Of a DNA stretch of 64,000 nt, positions 11,704 to 22,894 are shown piece by piece (position 1 is the first letter of the stretch; every line of letters begins with the position of its first letter). The position numbers and the translations under genes are program-made. Location of the stretch: the NCBI GenBank assembly GCA_037954665.1, contig JBBMOL010000012.1, positions 8,308,001-8,372,000 on the forward strand, read 5' to 3'. Below the pieces are notes generated by a model. That model was not told where the DNA came from and did no database searches. It saw nothing but the letters and a program-made list of their open reading frames with translations. This DNA comes from Laguncularia racemosa (taxonomy: Eukaryota > Streptophyta > Magnoliopsida > Myrtales > Combretaceae).

Positions 11704-12699
11704 TACTCTATGATCACTTGGCTTTGTTCCGTAGTGTAGTTACTAAAATGTAGTAGGAGGTTTCAACTAGAGTAGTCATGTGAGCTTTATGAGAGTACTA
11801 CAGTATATGTGACTTCAAAGAAGTAATGTGTGGATAGTATGCGATGAGATGACTAGAGAGAGAATGATAAGGAGGTAAAATAGGTGATCTCAAGTGTCTT
11901 GAATGCATAAGTGACATATAATAGAGATAAAGAAACCTCAATCATCAACCTTATAATTCTTAAGAAAATAAGATCGTTCTTCACCTAAATTGTTATTTGA
12001 TCTTTGAGAGTAAAGATTTCACAATGGATTGCCATTTCTCTAGTCTTTGGATTTCTTTGAAATGAGGAAGAATTGCTAAGTATTTATAAGCCCTTGGGTC
12101 TAATGACATCTGTTGGATCGCCTTAATGATCAATGGATGAGATGGAGTATGTTTATTTTAGGGTTTCATAATGAACTTGTTAAAGGCCTAAGGCCAATAA
12201 TCTTTTTCATAAGTGCATGAGCTTACCCAATAAAGGTTAGAGACGAATAGATCGATTCAACGATACCTATTTTGAGTGTACCAAGCCAATTTTCTCTAAG
12301 TCATCCCAATAAATGAACTGAAGTAAATTGAGCCCTATCACTTAGCCCAATAATTTAAGCCAAATAATTAATTGACTTAACCCAATATATTAAATTAACA
12401 ATTTAAGCCATCTACATTTTCTCTCAAAAGGATTGAAGTGTTTATGCAATCTAATGGGACACTAATTATATTATATAATGGTTGCATCAAGCTTGGTACT
12501 TGGAAAAGCAAAAATCAACACAAATATCCATTTTTTCCAAGTTAAAGTTTCCTACTTCCAATATTTGCACAAAATCCCTGCATTTAGGCTAGGAAGAAAT
12601 ACATGTGTTGTTTTAATCGTAGACCGTCAAGTCTAATTTTAAATTCTTCATTTATGTTCCCAATCCAATTCATATTAGATCCTATGCTCATCCAATATA
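11704..12699. other. No recognisable gene; possible element leader
   Basis: There is no coding signal. At about 12737-12747 (just inside the adjoining LTR estimate) the minus strand reads TGGTAACTCC, close to the TGGCGACTCC-like primer binding site of Tat/Ogre elements. If so, this stretch is a 5' leader read leftward from the LTR. Confidence 0.35.
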
Positions 12700-14519
12700 A
12701 ATCCTCGACTTGAACTAAGAATCTTATTATTTATTTGGAGTTACCACCCAACTAAAGTTGGGAAAAATTATTGAATTAGAACTAATTGAGTGGATTAATT
12801 CTAATTTAGATAACTAGTCGATGAAATCTTCTCTTTTAATTTTATAAAAGAAAAACTAGAGATTCTCGACTTAGGGGCTATCCTATTAAAACTCTAAAGT
12901 TACCACCTTATCCTTTTAAAATTGGCGTCATATTCTAATATCTTTAAAAATTACACTAATCACGATTTGGAAAATGATTTTTTTTAGTCTTTTTAGAGTT
13001 GCCTTATAAGGATGCCTACGTACCCGCTATTTGGGATTAAACAAGCCATAATTTGCTTTTTATGAAAAAGCTTTAACGGGTTTGTTTAAGTTTTAATTAT
13101 GAAACACACCGGGTTTACATTCATTATCATTTCCAAGATTTAAAAAAAAAAAACTAAGCCTAAGCTTTATTATTTCATTTTCTAAAAGTCTTGATTTAAG
13201 GAAAACTAATTTTGAATTTATTTATAAAAAAAAGGATTTTTCTAAGTGACAAAACAATTCATTATTAATTTTAATTCATATTATTAATCTATCTAATTCT
13301 AATTTAATAATTAAATTTTATTTATTTTATTTTTATTATTTTTATATTAAATTAGACATTTATTTATTAAAATTCTAAAACCTAATTAAAATCTTAATTT
13401 TTTTTTCTATTTTCAGATTACTATTAAAAAAATTATTTCTAATAAATGAATATCTAAATTAAATGGATAAATAAATGAAATAAAATAAAAAAATCGAAAA
13501 AACCAACCAAGCTAGATGTGGGTCTCGGTTCAGTTAGGTCGAGTCGGGTCATGTCAATCAAAGGATCTTTATCGGTGACGTTCCAGTGGCTTTCGAAGGT
13601 AGTTGAAGGCCACTTCTAAGCTTTCTGAGGGTGGTTAATCCGACCGTGGTGGTGGATTTCTTCATAAACACCTCCAAGTGGTGGTTTGTGGCTTGGTTGG
13701 CGGTCACGGCAAAGGGGGAACTCCGGCGAGCTTTGAAACCTCTGATTTTTCACTCTTTTCTCACTTTTGACTTGTGATCTAGCTTCCCCACGTTGTGTTC
13801 TATTTATAAGCACTATAAATCGAGTTGAATAAGCTCGGATTTCCCTTCGATAGGCATGAATCGTATCTCGGTTGAAACCCATCTTTGATTTTCTCTTAGA
13901 TTCGTGTAAATCTTTGATTTTATTACAATTTGTGTTAATTGGATAATGTTTATCTTATTTTGTTAAAGATTTGTTGGATTTGTGCAAAAAAAAAAAATGC
14001 ATCAAAATGGCTAGATTTTGTTTTTTCCTACGGCCGACGAGCATTTCAGACGAAGGTTGAAGACGATCACTCACCCAGCACATGTGCTCCCTTCATCCAT
14101 CACAAGCTAACATGTGTCTTAAGAGAAGGAAAACATTGCAAAATGCAGATTGCATCTCCCGTTATTCAAACCCCTGACCGAGTCTTCCCCCCCCGGCACG
14201 TACGCACGCGCGTGCAAGGCCGAAGCCCAGACCAACTAGGCTAGCCCACTTTCTCGTTTTTTTTTATTAATCGCAAATTATACATATGCTTTGCAATTTT
14301 TATTATTTTGAAATTCAAAAAATTTATAAAAATTATTTAACATCTTTTATTATTATTTCTATCATCATTTTCCAAAATTGGTGTATTATTCCTATTTATT
14401 TTATTTTTTTCAATATTTTTTCTTTTATTTTTGCAAAATAGAAGAAAAATTGAAAAATTTGAAAAAAATGAAAAATTAAACATTATTCGTGATTAAGGGG
14501 AAAAAATGGAGTGTTTACA
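12700..14519 (-). repeat. 3' LTR of the minus-strand Tat/Ogre-type element
   Basis: On the minus strand the LTR begins TGTAAACACTCC, directly after a purine-rich tract (AAAGAGGGATAGC). A minus-strand TATAAATA box lies at 13801-13808. Blocks near 13010-13045 match the other Tat-type LTR. The left edge is uncertain by about 100 bp. Frames at 13616-13882 and 13939-14244 are shadows. The LTR could also serve a leftward element that includes the PMD gene. Confidence 0.65.
13801..13808 (-). promoter_or_regulatory. TATA box of the right Tat-type LTR
   Basis: The minus strand reads TATAAATAG. Its place and strand agree with an LTR promoter reading leftward. Confidence 0.55.
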
Positions 14520-14532
14520 GCTATCCCTCTTT
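14520..14532 (-). other. Polypurine tract of the Tat/Ogre-type element
   Basis: The minus strand AAAGAGGGATAGC touches the LTR start TGTAAACA. This is the plus-strand primer site for reverse transcription and fixes the LTR edge at 14519. Confidence 0.6.
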
Positions 14533-14744
14533 ATAGTAAAGTTTGAAAAACTTAATTACAAGAATGATAAAAACATCATTTTTTGTCGATAGACTGAGTG
14601 GATAATGCCATAGTTGCCCGGTTTATCTAAACTTAGTTCTAGTAAGAAAAATACTCCATGAGCTAATGATCCCATGAATTCTTTATGATGATTAATACTC
14701 CTTGGGGCATGATCTTAAACAATCTAACAACTTGGAATAAGGTA

Positions 14745-15735
14745 TCATCTAGAAAAGTGCTTTATGGGCTAACTAATCGATGATAGGAAACATCTCAGAA
14801 ATTGTTATTGTGAGTAAACTAACTGATAATAGGAAGCATCCTACAGGACTAGCAACCATAAAGAAGAGATTGTTTATGGAAGTTCTCTTATAAGCTAGCC
14901 ACCTAACAATAGAAAGCGTCGGCTAGACTAGCGACTATTGGAGAAGAAATGTTTTAGAAGAGTGTTTCCTTGAGCTGATTAATCGATATTAGGAAGTGTC
15001 TTATAGGACTAGCAACCTTAAAGAAGGAAACTTTTAGAGAATTTCTCTTATGAGCTGACTAATCGATAGTAGGATGCGTCTCATGGGACTAACAACCTTA
15101 AAGAAGGAAATTTCTAGAAAAGTGCTCTTATGAACTAACTGATCGATGATAGGAAGAGTCTCAATTATACTTTTAATCCTAAAAGGACATTATCTAGAAA
15201 AGTGCTCTTATAAGTTAACTAATCAATGATAAGAAGCATCTCATTTAGACTCATAATCCTAAAAGAAAATTATCTAGAAAAGTGCTCTTATGAACTAACT
15301 AATCGATAATAGGAAGTGTCTCATTTAGACTCACAATCCTAAAAGGAAATTATGTAGAAAAGTGCTCTTATGAGTTGACTAATCGATGATGGGAAGTGTA
15401 TCTTCGGACTTACAATTCTAAGAAAGTTTAAGAAAGTGCCCCCATTATAGGTTATCTCTAAGAAAGTATGTTTAGAAAAGTGCCCCATTATGGGCTGACT
15501 TTAAGCAGTTGTATTTGGGAAAGTGCCCCATTGTGGGCTAACTAACCGATAGAGGGAAGTGTCTTTTTAGACTTGCAACCATAAGAGATGATATCTAGGA
15601 AAGTGCTCTATTGCGAGCTAACTTTAGGAAAGTATATCTAGGAAAGCACTCCCTTGCGAGCTAACTTTAAGAAAGTATGTCTAGGAAAGTGCCCTATTGT
15701 AGGCTGACTTACCGATAGTGATGGCAGGGTAAATC
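14745..15735. repeat. Tandem repeats in the 3' region of the Tat/Ogre-type element
   Basis: About 14 units occur, built around AAAAGTGCTCTTATGAACTA followed by ACTAATCGATGATAGGAAG and a GTCTCATTTAGACT block. Units are about 80 bp in the left and middle part and shrink to about 45 bp (AGGAAAGTGCCCCATTGTGG) at the right end. The array lies between the end of pol and the 3' LTR, the place where Tat/Ogre elements are known to carry variable tandem repeats. Confidence 0.85.
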
Positions 15736-16364
15736 TTATTAACCTAACATTTTTGAAAACGCTTCTGGTGAACTAGTCAAATGATTGATAAGAGGTATCT
15801 TTTAGACTACCTAACTTAGAACATGTGATTCATGATGAATGATGGTTATTTACCCTAAATGCTTACTAGTTTATCGCGGATAGCAACTAAACAATCGAAC
15901 CTTCATGATGGTTTGCCCTTCTTCACTTACTCTTGCTTCAAACAGGGCTGAGAGCCTTAATGTGTTTTCTTTATTCTAAGCATGGCTCTTATGATTGTGG
16001 TGTTATCTTGTTATCGCACCAGATCTAATTTTCAGAATAGGTAGAATTATAAAAAAGAGAAAAATCCATTAAGATTTATCATCATTTCAATGTCCATTAT
16101 TCATGGTGAGGCCATGGGTAGTGCGTGTTTTTTAAAAGTTTATTTTAATGACAATTGGTCAAAATAATCAATCATTCAGAGACACTAACTTTTCTTGTAG
16201 AAGGAATGAAAACTAAACTCAATGAAACTTGTACTGATTATTGGTGTTCATGAACCTTGGCGAAATTTCAATTTTCTTGCCTAAGGATAGTACATCTTAA
16301 TAGCATCCATATTAATAGTGTCTCTTAATTCTAGACCATCCATTCGAGTTAATATTAAAGCCCC
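15736..16364. other. Non-coding spacer between pol and the tandem repeats
   Basis: No frame or repeat of note. In element orientation it is the start of the 3' untranslated region. Confidence 0.5.
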
Positions 16365-17480
16365 TCATGACAACACCTTTTTTACAACATACGGGCCTTC
16401 ATAGTTTGGGGTAAACTTGCCCCTTAAATCTTGAGCATTTGGGAGAACTTTCTTTAACACCGGATCTCCTTCTTTGAAACATCGAGGTCTCATTTTTTTG
16501 TTGAATTCTTGGGTCATTCTTTGTTGGTAGCACTGGCCATAACATAACGTAGTGAGTCTTTTTTCATCAATCAGATTCAACTGATCAAGCTTCTTCTTTA
16601 CCCACTCTGATTCATCTAAATGCGCTTCTGATAGGACCCTGAAGGATGGTATTTCGACTTCGATAGGCAAAACTGACTCAGTACCATATATCAGAGAATA
16701 CGGGGTAACTCCAGTAGATGTTCGAATTGAGGTTCTATAAGCCATGAGGGCAAATGGTAACATCTCAGGCCAATCTTTATAAGTGATTGTCATCTTCTCA
16801 GTAATTCTTTTGATGTTCTTGTCAGCCACTTCCATTGCCCCATTCATCTAAGGTTGATAAGGATTCGAATTTTTGTGGTTTATATGGAACTATTGACACA
16901 AATTCGTCATCAACTTGTTGTTAAGGTTAGTACCATTATCGGTGATAATTGATTTAGGAACTCCATATCGGGCTATTATGTCCTTCCTCAGGAATCGGAC
17001 TATTAACCCCTTAGTGACACTAGCATATGATGAAGCTTCTACCCATTTGGTGAAATAATCAATGGTTACTAATATGAATCTGTGACCATTGGATGCCTTT
17101 AGAGTGATTGGCCCAATGATGTCAATTCCCCACATGGAGAACAGCTATAGTGCGGACAATGAATGAAGTTCTTTAGGTGGGGTATTTATTAAGTTTGCAT
17201 ACACTTGACACAAGTGACAGTGCTTAACATATTTGATGCAGTTTGATCTCATTGTTAGCCAATAGTAGCCCATTCTCATGATTTTTCAGGCCAGCATGTA
17301 TTCGTTCATGTGACGTCCACACGCTCCTTCATGTACTTCTTTCATCAGCTCACTTGCCTCTTTTTTGTCCACACATCTTAGCAATGCTATGTCAAGTGAT
17401 CTTTTATAAAGCATAGGCCCATTTAACAAGAAATGACTTGCTAACCTTCTAAGTGTTCTTTGGTCATTTTTGCTAGTCAT
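16365..17480 (-). pseudogene. Tat/Ogre-type integrase
   Basis: Integrase inserts the element DNA in the nucleus. The zinc-finger end is at 17286-17480 (LLRCVDKKEASELMKEVHEG, then the HMNEYMLA segment). The core is at 16890-17135, with the first catalytic Asp in MWGIDIIGPITLK, the TKWVEAS motif and the second Asp in SIITDNGTNL. At 16365-16847 the third acidic residue lies in NGAMEVADKNIK, followed by MLPFALMAYRTS and TGVTPYSLIYG and the C-terminal FKEGDPVLKKVLP. The three frames are separated by stops (for example before MNGAMEV near 16848) and a gap near 17140-17285. All three catalytic positions remain, but the gene is broken. Confidence 0.85.
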
Positions 17481-17772
17481 TTCAGGGTATTTTCTTTCTT
17501 AGAGGAAAATTTTGATATCGTAATACCAAGGCTTATCATCTTGTGCTTTTTCAATTACTAGATAGTAAGCGAGTCGATTTTCAATTTCTATTTTTAAGCG
17601 GTTAGACTTCGGCTCCCCCTATTATCTGAATCATAGATGCTAGTGTGGCGAGGGCATCTGCAAACTGATTTTGAGTCCTTGAGATGCATGTGAAGGTGAC
17701 TACCTCGAATCCGTCGATCAGCTTTGTCAAATGTTGATGGTATGGCACCAATTTAGGGTCTTTCATTTTATA

Positions 17773-18003
17773 TTACCCTCGTGTTTGTAATATGATGAAT
17801 GAAGAATCTCCGTATACTTCTAATTCATGGATTTCCATATGGAAAGCCACTTTGAGGCCAAAGATGCATGCCTCATATTCCACGATATTATTAGTATACG
17901 GAAAAGTAAGTCTCGTCACTGAGGGGAATTGTGTTCCTTCTGGTGATATTAATACTGCCCCGATCCCAGAATCGAATACATTGGTAGCTCTGTCAAAGAA
18001 CAT
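17773..18003 (-). pseudogene. Second, archaeal-like RNase H domain (Tat lineage)
   Basis: The minus strand gives MFFDRATNVFDSGIGAVLIS, then TNNIVEYEACIFGLK and LEVYGDSSFIILQTRG. The first Asp (FFDRA), the Glu (VEYEACI) and the second Asp (YGDSSFI) of an RNase H fold are present. This extra RNase H between the usual one and integrase marks Tat/Ogre elements. The frame ends at a stop at 17773; the C-terminal part continues leftward in other frames. Confidence 0.8.
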
Positions 18004-18143
18004 CTTCCATTTAGGGATTTATTTGTCTCGTAGTCTTTTGCTAGTTTGCCCTCTGCTGTTAATATATTTTCATCAGGGAATTGGGCTTGAGATTTTCGGA
18101 GATCTCCCTCAATTAGGTGTTCTGCCAACTAATCGGCTAAAGA

Positions 18144-18713
18144 TTACCCTTTTATCGAATTTTGCTTTATATATGTGATATCAAATTTTGATAAGAGCAT
18201 TTTCCATTTGGAGATTCTCCTTAGTAAAACGGGTTTCTCTACTAGGTACTTCAAAGGATCATGTCTTGTTAGCAACTTAATGGGATAGTAAAGGGTATAC
18301 TGCCTTAACCAGTGCATGACCCAAATCAAAGCACCACAAGTCCTTTCTATTTCCGAATACCTCTATTCTCCATCCGTAAACTTCTTACTTAAATAGTATA
18401 TGGAACGTTCCCTCCCCTCTTTATCTTTTTGCCTCAGCATGCACCCCATGGATTCAAGGAGTATTGTGAGGTACAAGAATAAGGGTTTTCCTTGTATTGG
18501 AATTATTAAGACAGGGGGATTTATGAGATAGTCTTTGATCATTCTGAATACTCTTTCGCATTCATCATCCCATTCTACCGTGGCATTCTTTTTTAGCAGA
18601 TAGAATAGTAGATGACGCTTATCCATGAGTTGTGAGATAAAATGGGCTATATAGTTCAATATTCCCAGCAAACCTCTCACCTCCTTAATAGTGTGTAGAG
18701 AGGGTGGTTCCAA
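18144..18713 (-). pseudogene. RT thumb/connection and first RNase H of the Tat-type element
   Basis: 18363-18713 reads KEVRGLLGILNYIAHFISQL (the chromatography-like LG.LNY.RFI motif of gypsy RT-RNase H junctions), VEWDDECERVFRMIKDYL, GCMLRQKDKEGRERSIYYLS. 18144-18329 continues with LLTRHDPLKYLVEKPVL and RRISKWKMLLSKFDITYI. The RNase H start is altered (LESMGCML where an Asp-Ser-Gly motif is usual), and a stop separates the two frames. Confidence 0.75.
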
Positions 18714-18769
18714 TATGGCCTTTACTTTGTTAGGGTCAATTTTAATACCTTCTTGGCTTATGACAAACC

Positions 18770-19582
18770 CTAACAGCTACCTATTGTGACCCCAAAAGTA
18801 CACTTTTCAAGATTTAACTTCGGTTGAAACTTTCTCAATTGTTTGAACAATTTCCTCAAGATAACCGCATAATTTTCTTCTCCCTTAGATTTGGCTATCA
18901 TATCGTCAATGTATACTTCAACTTCTCGATGCATCATGTCATGAAGTATCACGACCATGGCTCTTTAATACGTTGCCCCCACGTTCTTCAAACCAAAGGG
19001 CATAACTTTGTAATAAAAAGTTCCCTATGTTGTGATAAAGGTTATTTTAGTCTTATCTTCTTCTACCATTTTTATCTGATTATATCTTAAGAAACCATCC
19101 ATAAATGAGAAAAGATGGTTCCCTGCAGTATTATCTACCAGGACATCAATATGAGGTATAGGGAAATTGTCTTTAGGCATAGCTTGATTTAAGTCTTGGA
19201 AGTCTACGTACACCCGTACTTTCCCAGTCTTCTTTAAAACGGAGACTATATTTGCTACCCATTCTAGGTAGTCTGACACCTCAATAAACCCCACTTCTAG
19301 TAGTTTCTTGACTTCCTCTTTAATCTTTAGTAAGATGTCAAGCCTAAACCTTCTCAACTTTTGTTTTTTAGGTTTGACATCTTCTCTCGTGGGAAACTTA
19401 TGACCTATTATTGACTGGTCGAGTCCTAGCTTGTTGCCATATAACCAAGCGAATAAATCCATATATTCAGTTAATAACTCGATTATTTTACGCTTTTGCT
19501 CGTCACTCAAGTTAGCCCTAATCTTGAGGTTTTTGGGTTCCTCTATGCTTCCTAAATTAACTGTCTCCATTACTTTGTTCAT
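18770..19582 (-). pseudogene. Reverse transcriptase of the Tat-type element
   Basis: The N-terminal part at 19025-19582 has LRRFRLDILLKIKEEVKKLL, GFIEVSDYLEWVANIVSVLK, VRVYVDFQDLNQAMPKDNFP and VDNTAGNHLFSFMDG. After stops near 19026 and 18967 the frame continues with FHDMM-type text (LHDMMHREVEVYIDDMIAKS), which holds the YIDD active site, then KLNLEKCTFGV. The wording (IEEVKK, DNTAG, YIDDMI.KS) is that of the Tat/Ogre lineage. The active-site Asp pair is kept, but nonsense codons break the gene. Confidence 0.85.
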
Positions 19583-20081
19583 GTTTTCATCAATTTTCTT
19601 ATATTACTTCGTGGTCAAGGACATCGCTTCCAACGGCTGACCCAGCAATGTTGGAAACGATATTGATGTTTTCATTACTTACCTACGCGAAATGCCTCTG
19701 ACATTCAACAGTAGGGAATCTGTAGGGAAAGTGAAGTGAGAACATATATATAAGCAAAAGAAATAAACTACAATTTATTGGCATTTTATTTGAAGAATAA
19801 TAATCACAATGGAAATTTGTTTAATAATTGTTCCCTATCATTAAGCTTACCTAGTTCTATTAATAGGATAACAAAACCAATTGTTGAGAGCTGGATGCTG
19901 ATTGGACGTGGGCTAAGCCCTCATTACTGATGTCGGCTTGGCTTATCCCTGGCTCTTGAATGGCAGTTGCCCTCATGAATGATTGTTGGAGGGGTAGAAA
20001 ATGCATCTGGATATCATTTAACTTCTCTTTCCTTTTACTTTTGATACCTCTTGCTTATGCCTCTTCTTGGGATGTAGGAAC
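19583..20081 (-). other. Tat element sequence between protease and RT, left of the nested element
   Basis: Joined with 26000 onward, the minus-strand text runs across the insertion point, so this is the interrupted protease-RT linker. No conserved domain is visible within it. Confidence 0.45.
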
Positions 20082-20085
20082 GTAC
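20082..20085. repeat. Left target-site duplication of the nested gypsy element
   Basis: GTAC directly before the 5' LTR equals GTAC at 25996-25999 after the 3' LTR. A fifth base may have mutated (CGTAC versus GTACC). Confidence 0.7.
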
Positions 20086-20743
20086 TAGATGAAGATATCG
20101 TAGCTAACACGGGTTGATACGGGTGTGTCTATTACAAGCACGGTCATGTATGATGTTAAGGAGCTTCCAAAAACACACACGGCTGCACGCACGGCTAGAA
20201 GACACGGCCGTGTGATATACAAGGATGATTTATAGAAACACACACGGCTGCACACACGGCCAGAAGGCACGACCATGTGATATACCAAGATGATTTATAG
20301 AAATGTACACGGCCTCTTACACAGCCAGGAGACACGGTTGTGTATTCTGTTAGGATCTCACCCAGAAACATGCATGGTCTCCATACACGGCCAGGGGACA
20401 CAACCGTGTATTATGTCAGAAATATTCCCAGAAGCTTACACGGCTTGAATGCACAGCCATGCACATGCCAGATGATGGACGTGTATACTTATATTTATTT
20501 CCACGTTTACATATTTATTTCCCTTTTTACATGTTTACCTGAGGAGTATAAATAGATATTAGGTCATTTTAGGGTTACGAATTATTCAATATTATATACA
20601 CACTTTTTAGAGACGAGTTTCTCTATGTTTTTCGATTATGTGCAATCGAAACTTATCGAAGAATGAACTCAGATTCCTCTTTGTTTATTCTAGAGTTCCA
20701 ATCCTAGAATTGGTCTCGGGTTTACGCTTTCCTCGCTGTGTCA
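20086..20743 (+). repeat. 5' LTR of the nested gypsy element
   Basis: It ends GCTGTGTCA before the PBS and matches 25351-25995 along its length. It has a 12-bp segment near 20311-20322 that the other LTR lacks. It contains about 65-bp internal repeats carrying CACACGGCTGCACGCACGGC-like text (20160-20310). The minus-strand frames at 20085-20401 are shadows of these repeats. Confidence 0.9.
20547..20555 (+). promoter_or_regulatory. TATA box of the 5' LTR
   Basis: TATAAATAG is repeated at 25799-25807 in the 3' LTR, the expected site for the element promoter. Confidence 0.65.
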
Positions 20744-20745
20744 GT

Positions 20746-20756
20746 TGGTATCAGAG
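20746..20756 (+). other. Primer binding site (initiator tRNA-Met)
   Basis: TGGTATCAGAG lies two bases after the 5' LTR end, complementary to the 3' end of initiator tRNA-Met. Confidence 0.85.
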
Positions 20757-20776
20757 TAAGGTAAATTCCTGTAGAG

Positions 20777-22150
20777 ATGTCGGATAACAATGGTGTTGAT
20801 GGCGGTTGCGTTCTGGACCTTGATCGGGATGCGGAAGTCCAAGGAGTCAATCAATGGGCTCCAAGGATAGTGGTCGAAGCCATGGAACAGAGACTTGGGC
20901 GTGTAGAGCAGCGTCTGGAAGACCTGGTTGCGCGTTTTGACGCCATGGTGATGGGCCACAACGAGAATAGGGGTGTTGTTAGGAATCGATCGGGAGTAGC
21001 AGTCACTCGCGGCGGTCCTATTAATGAACTTGCTGCCGTGAATCAATGGAACCGAAGGCTTGATGAAAGATCCTCTTAGGAATAGGGTGAATTTCTGCAG
21101 ATGAGGGTACAACCACCGAGAAGGGGTAGCATTGGTGGTAGCAGGTACCGCGGGGTGGATGACCAATTTGACCAGGAATATGGTGGTGGATATCGATGCA
21201 ACCACCAGGGCTTCGATCATGCCGATGGCGGTGACTTCCGTCTCAAGGTAGATATTTCATCCTTCAATGTTAATCTCAATATAGAAGATTTTTTGGACTG
21301 GTTTGCAGAAGTTGATAGGTTCTTCAACTATATGGAGGTACTTGAGGATAGGAGGGTAAGTTTGGTTGCTTGTAAGTTGAAAGGAGGGGTGTCTGCATGG
21401 TGGGATCATTTGCAGAACAGTAGACAAAGAGAGGGAAAGCAACCTATAAGAACATGGTACCGCATGAAGAATCTGTTGCAAAGGGATTTCCTACCTCCCG
21501 ACTATGAGCAAATCCTTTTCCAACAGTACCAACGATGCCGTCAAGGGCAGAAGACGGTGGATAAGTACATCATCGAGTTTATGAGGCTGGCGGAAAGGAA
21601 TGATCTGAGGGAGACTGAGGGTCAGCAGGTGGCACAATTCATAGATGGGTTGAAGCCTTAAATTAAGGACAAAATAGGGGTGACGATGTTTAGGACCGTT
21701 AATGAAGCTAAGAATTTGGCCCTTAGAGCTAAGATGATGATCCAAGAACAGAGTGCAAGGCTAGGTGGAGGCAAGAGAAACTATGTTTATGATAATCTCG
21801 GCAGTAGTAGCGGGGTGGTTGGCGAAAGGGCTAGAGGAATAGTTGAGAAACCAGCGAGAGGCATGGAGAGAAAAGAAGACAAAGCTGAGGGGAAGAAACC
21901 TCTTGAGAGTAAAGAAACCTCGAGGCAAAATAATCCATATGCCAAACCAATTTTGGGAAAATGCTATAGATGTAATCAGCCGGGACACTGATCCAACGAA
22001 TGCCCGAATCGACGAGCTATAAACATTGTCGAAAGGGAAAAAGAGGAGGAAGTGTGTTGTGAGCTGGATGGTGACGATGATTACTATGATGAGGCTGATG
22101 ATGCGGTGGAACCAAACTATGTAATCAGGAGGATGATGCTAGCACCGAAA
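20777..22150 (+). pseudogene. Gag of the nested gypsy element
   Basis: The frame starts MSDNNGVDGG at 20777 just after the PBS. An early coiled-coil-like stretch (EAMEQRLGRVEQRLEDLVAR) is followed by the Gag core: FNVNLNIEDFLDWFAEVDRF, CKLKGGVSAWWDHLQ, YRMKNLLQRDFLPPDYEQIL and VDKYIIEFMRLAERNDL. A CCHC zinc knuckle (CYRCNQPGH.SNECP) lies at 21961-22005. Stops at 21077, 21659 and 21989 and near 22150 fall in one constant frame. Each is one transition from Gln or Arg codons (the Arg one inside the zinc knuckle). It packages element RNA in related elements; here it is dead. Confidence 0.9.
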
Positions 22151-22195
22151 TAGGAGGGTAGTTCACAACGACACCAACTATTTTGCACTAGGTAC

Positions 22196-22894
22196 ACGAT
22201 CGGTGGGAGAGTGTTTGACTTAATTGTTGACAGTGGGAGCTGCGAGAACATCATTAGAAAGGAGGTTGTGAAACAACTCCAACTACCGATAGAGAAGCAT
22301 CCAAATCCTTACACCATAGGATGGATTAAGGCAGCAAAGCGAATCGAGGTGAAGGAGAGGTGTCAGGTTCCCTTTTCGATAAGCAAGTATTGGGATGAAG
22401 TATACTGCGACATTGTCGATATGGATGCTTGTCATTTATTATTCGGACGGCATTGGCAGTTTGACGTGGATGCCCAACATGTCGGGAAAGAAAACAAATA
22501 TAGATCAGAGAAAGAGGGCGTGAAATATTTGTTGCTGCCATTGATGAATAAGCGACCTAAGACCCAAAGAGTAGAAGGAAAATCTTTTTTGACGATCACT
22601 CAATCAGAAAAGGAAATGACCGAAGAGATCGAAGAATCCTGTTTGATGCATGCTCTGGTGGTGAAGAATGCGGGAGAGGACGTGGGTAGTGTAGAGGCTC
22701 CGGAGGAAGTAAAAGGGGTATTAGAAGAGTTTAAAGAGGTAGTGCCGGAAGACTTACCAGAAGGGTTGCCTCCATTACGAGACATCCAGCACCACATCGA
22801 CTTGGTGCCTGGAGCCAACCTTCCTAACCTCCCTTACTATCGGATGAGCCCCAAAGAGACGGAGGTCCTACAGGAAAAGGTCCAGGACTACTAG
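22196..22894 (+). pseudogene. Aspartic protease and RT start of the nested gypsy element
   Basis: The protease is in GRVFDLIVDSGSCENIIRKE, with the DSG active site kept, followed by YTIGWIKAAKRIEVKE and DMDACHLLFGRHWQFDVDA (the ILLGR-type motif). A linker leads to EFKEVVPEDLPEGLPPLRDI and IDLVPGANLPNLPYYRMSPK, the start of gypsy RT. A TAG at 22892 is followed by a frame change into the next RT segment. The enzyme would cut Gag-Pol. Confidence 0.88.

Noticed and set aside
14165..14235. GC-rich island as a promoter or CpG island
   Set aside because: Only about 60 bp, inside an LTR on the strand opposite to its TATA box; no transcript evidence.
14745..15735. CRISPR-like array
   Set aside because: It is a direct tandem repeat with no unique spacers, in the 3' region of a retrotransposon.
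20085..20555. Several overlapping frames with CVC- and SGR-rich products
   Set aside because: They lie in the LTR repeats on both strands, and similar frames recur in the partner LTR. They are shadows of the CACGGCC repeats.
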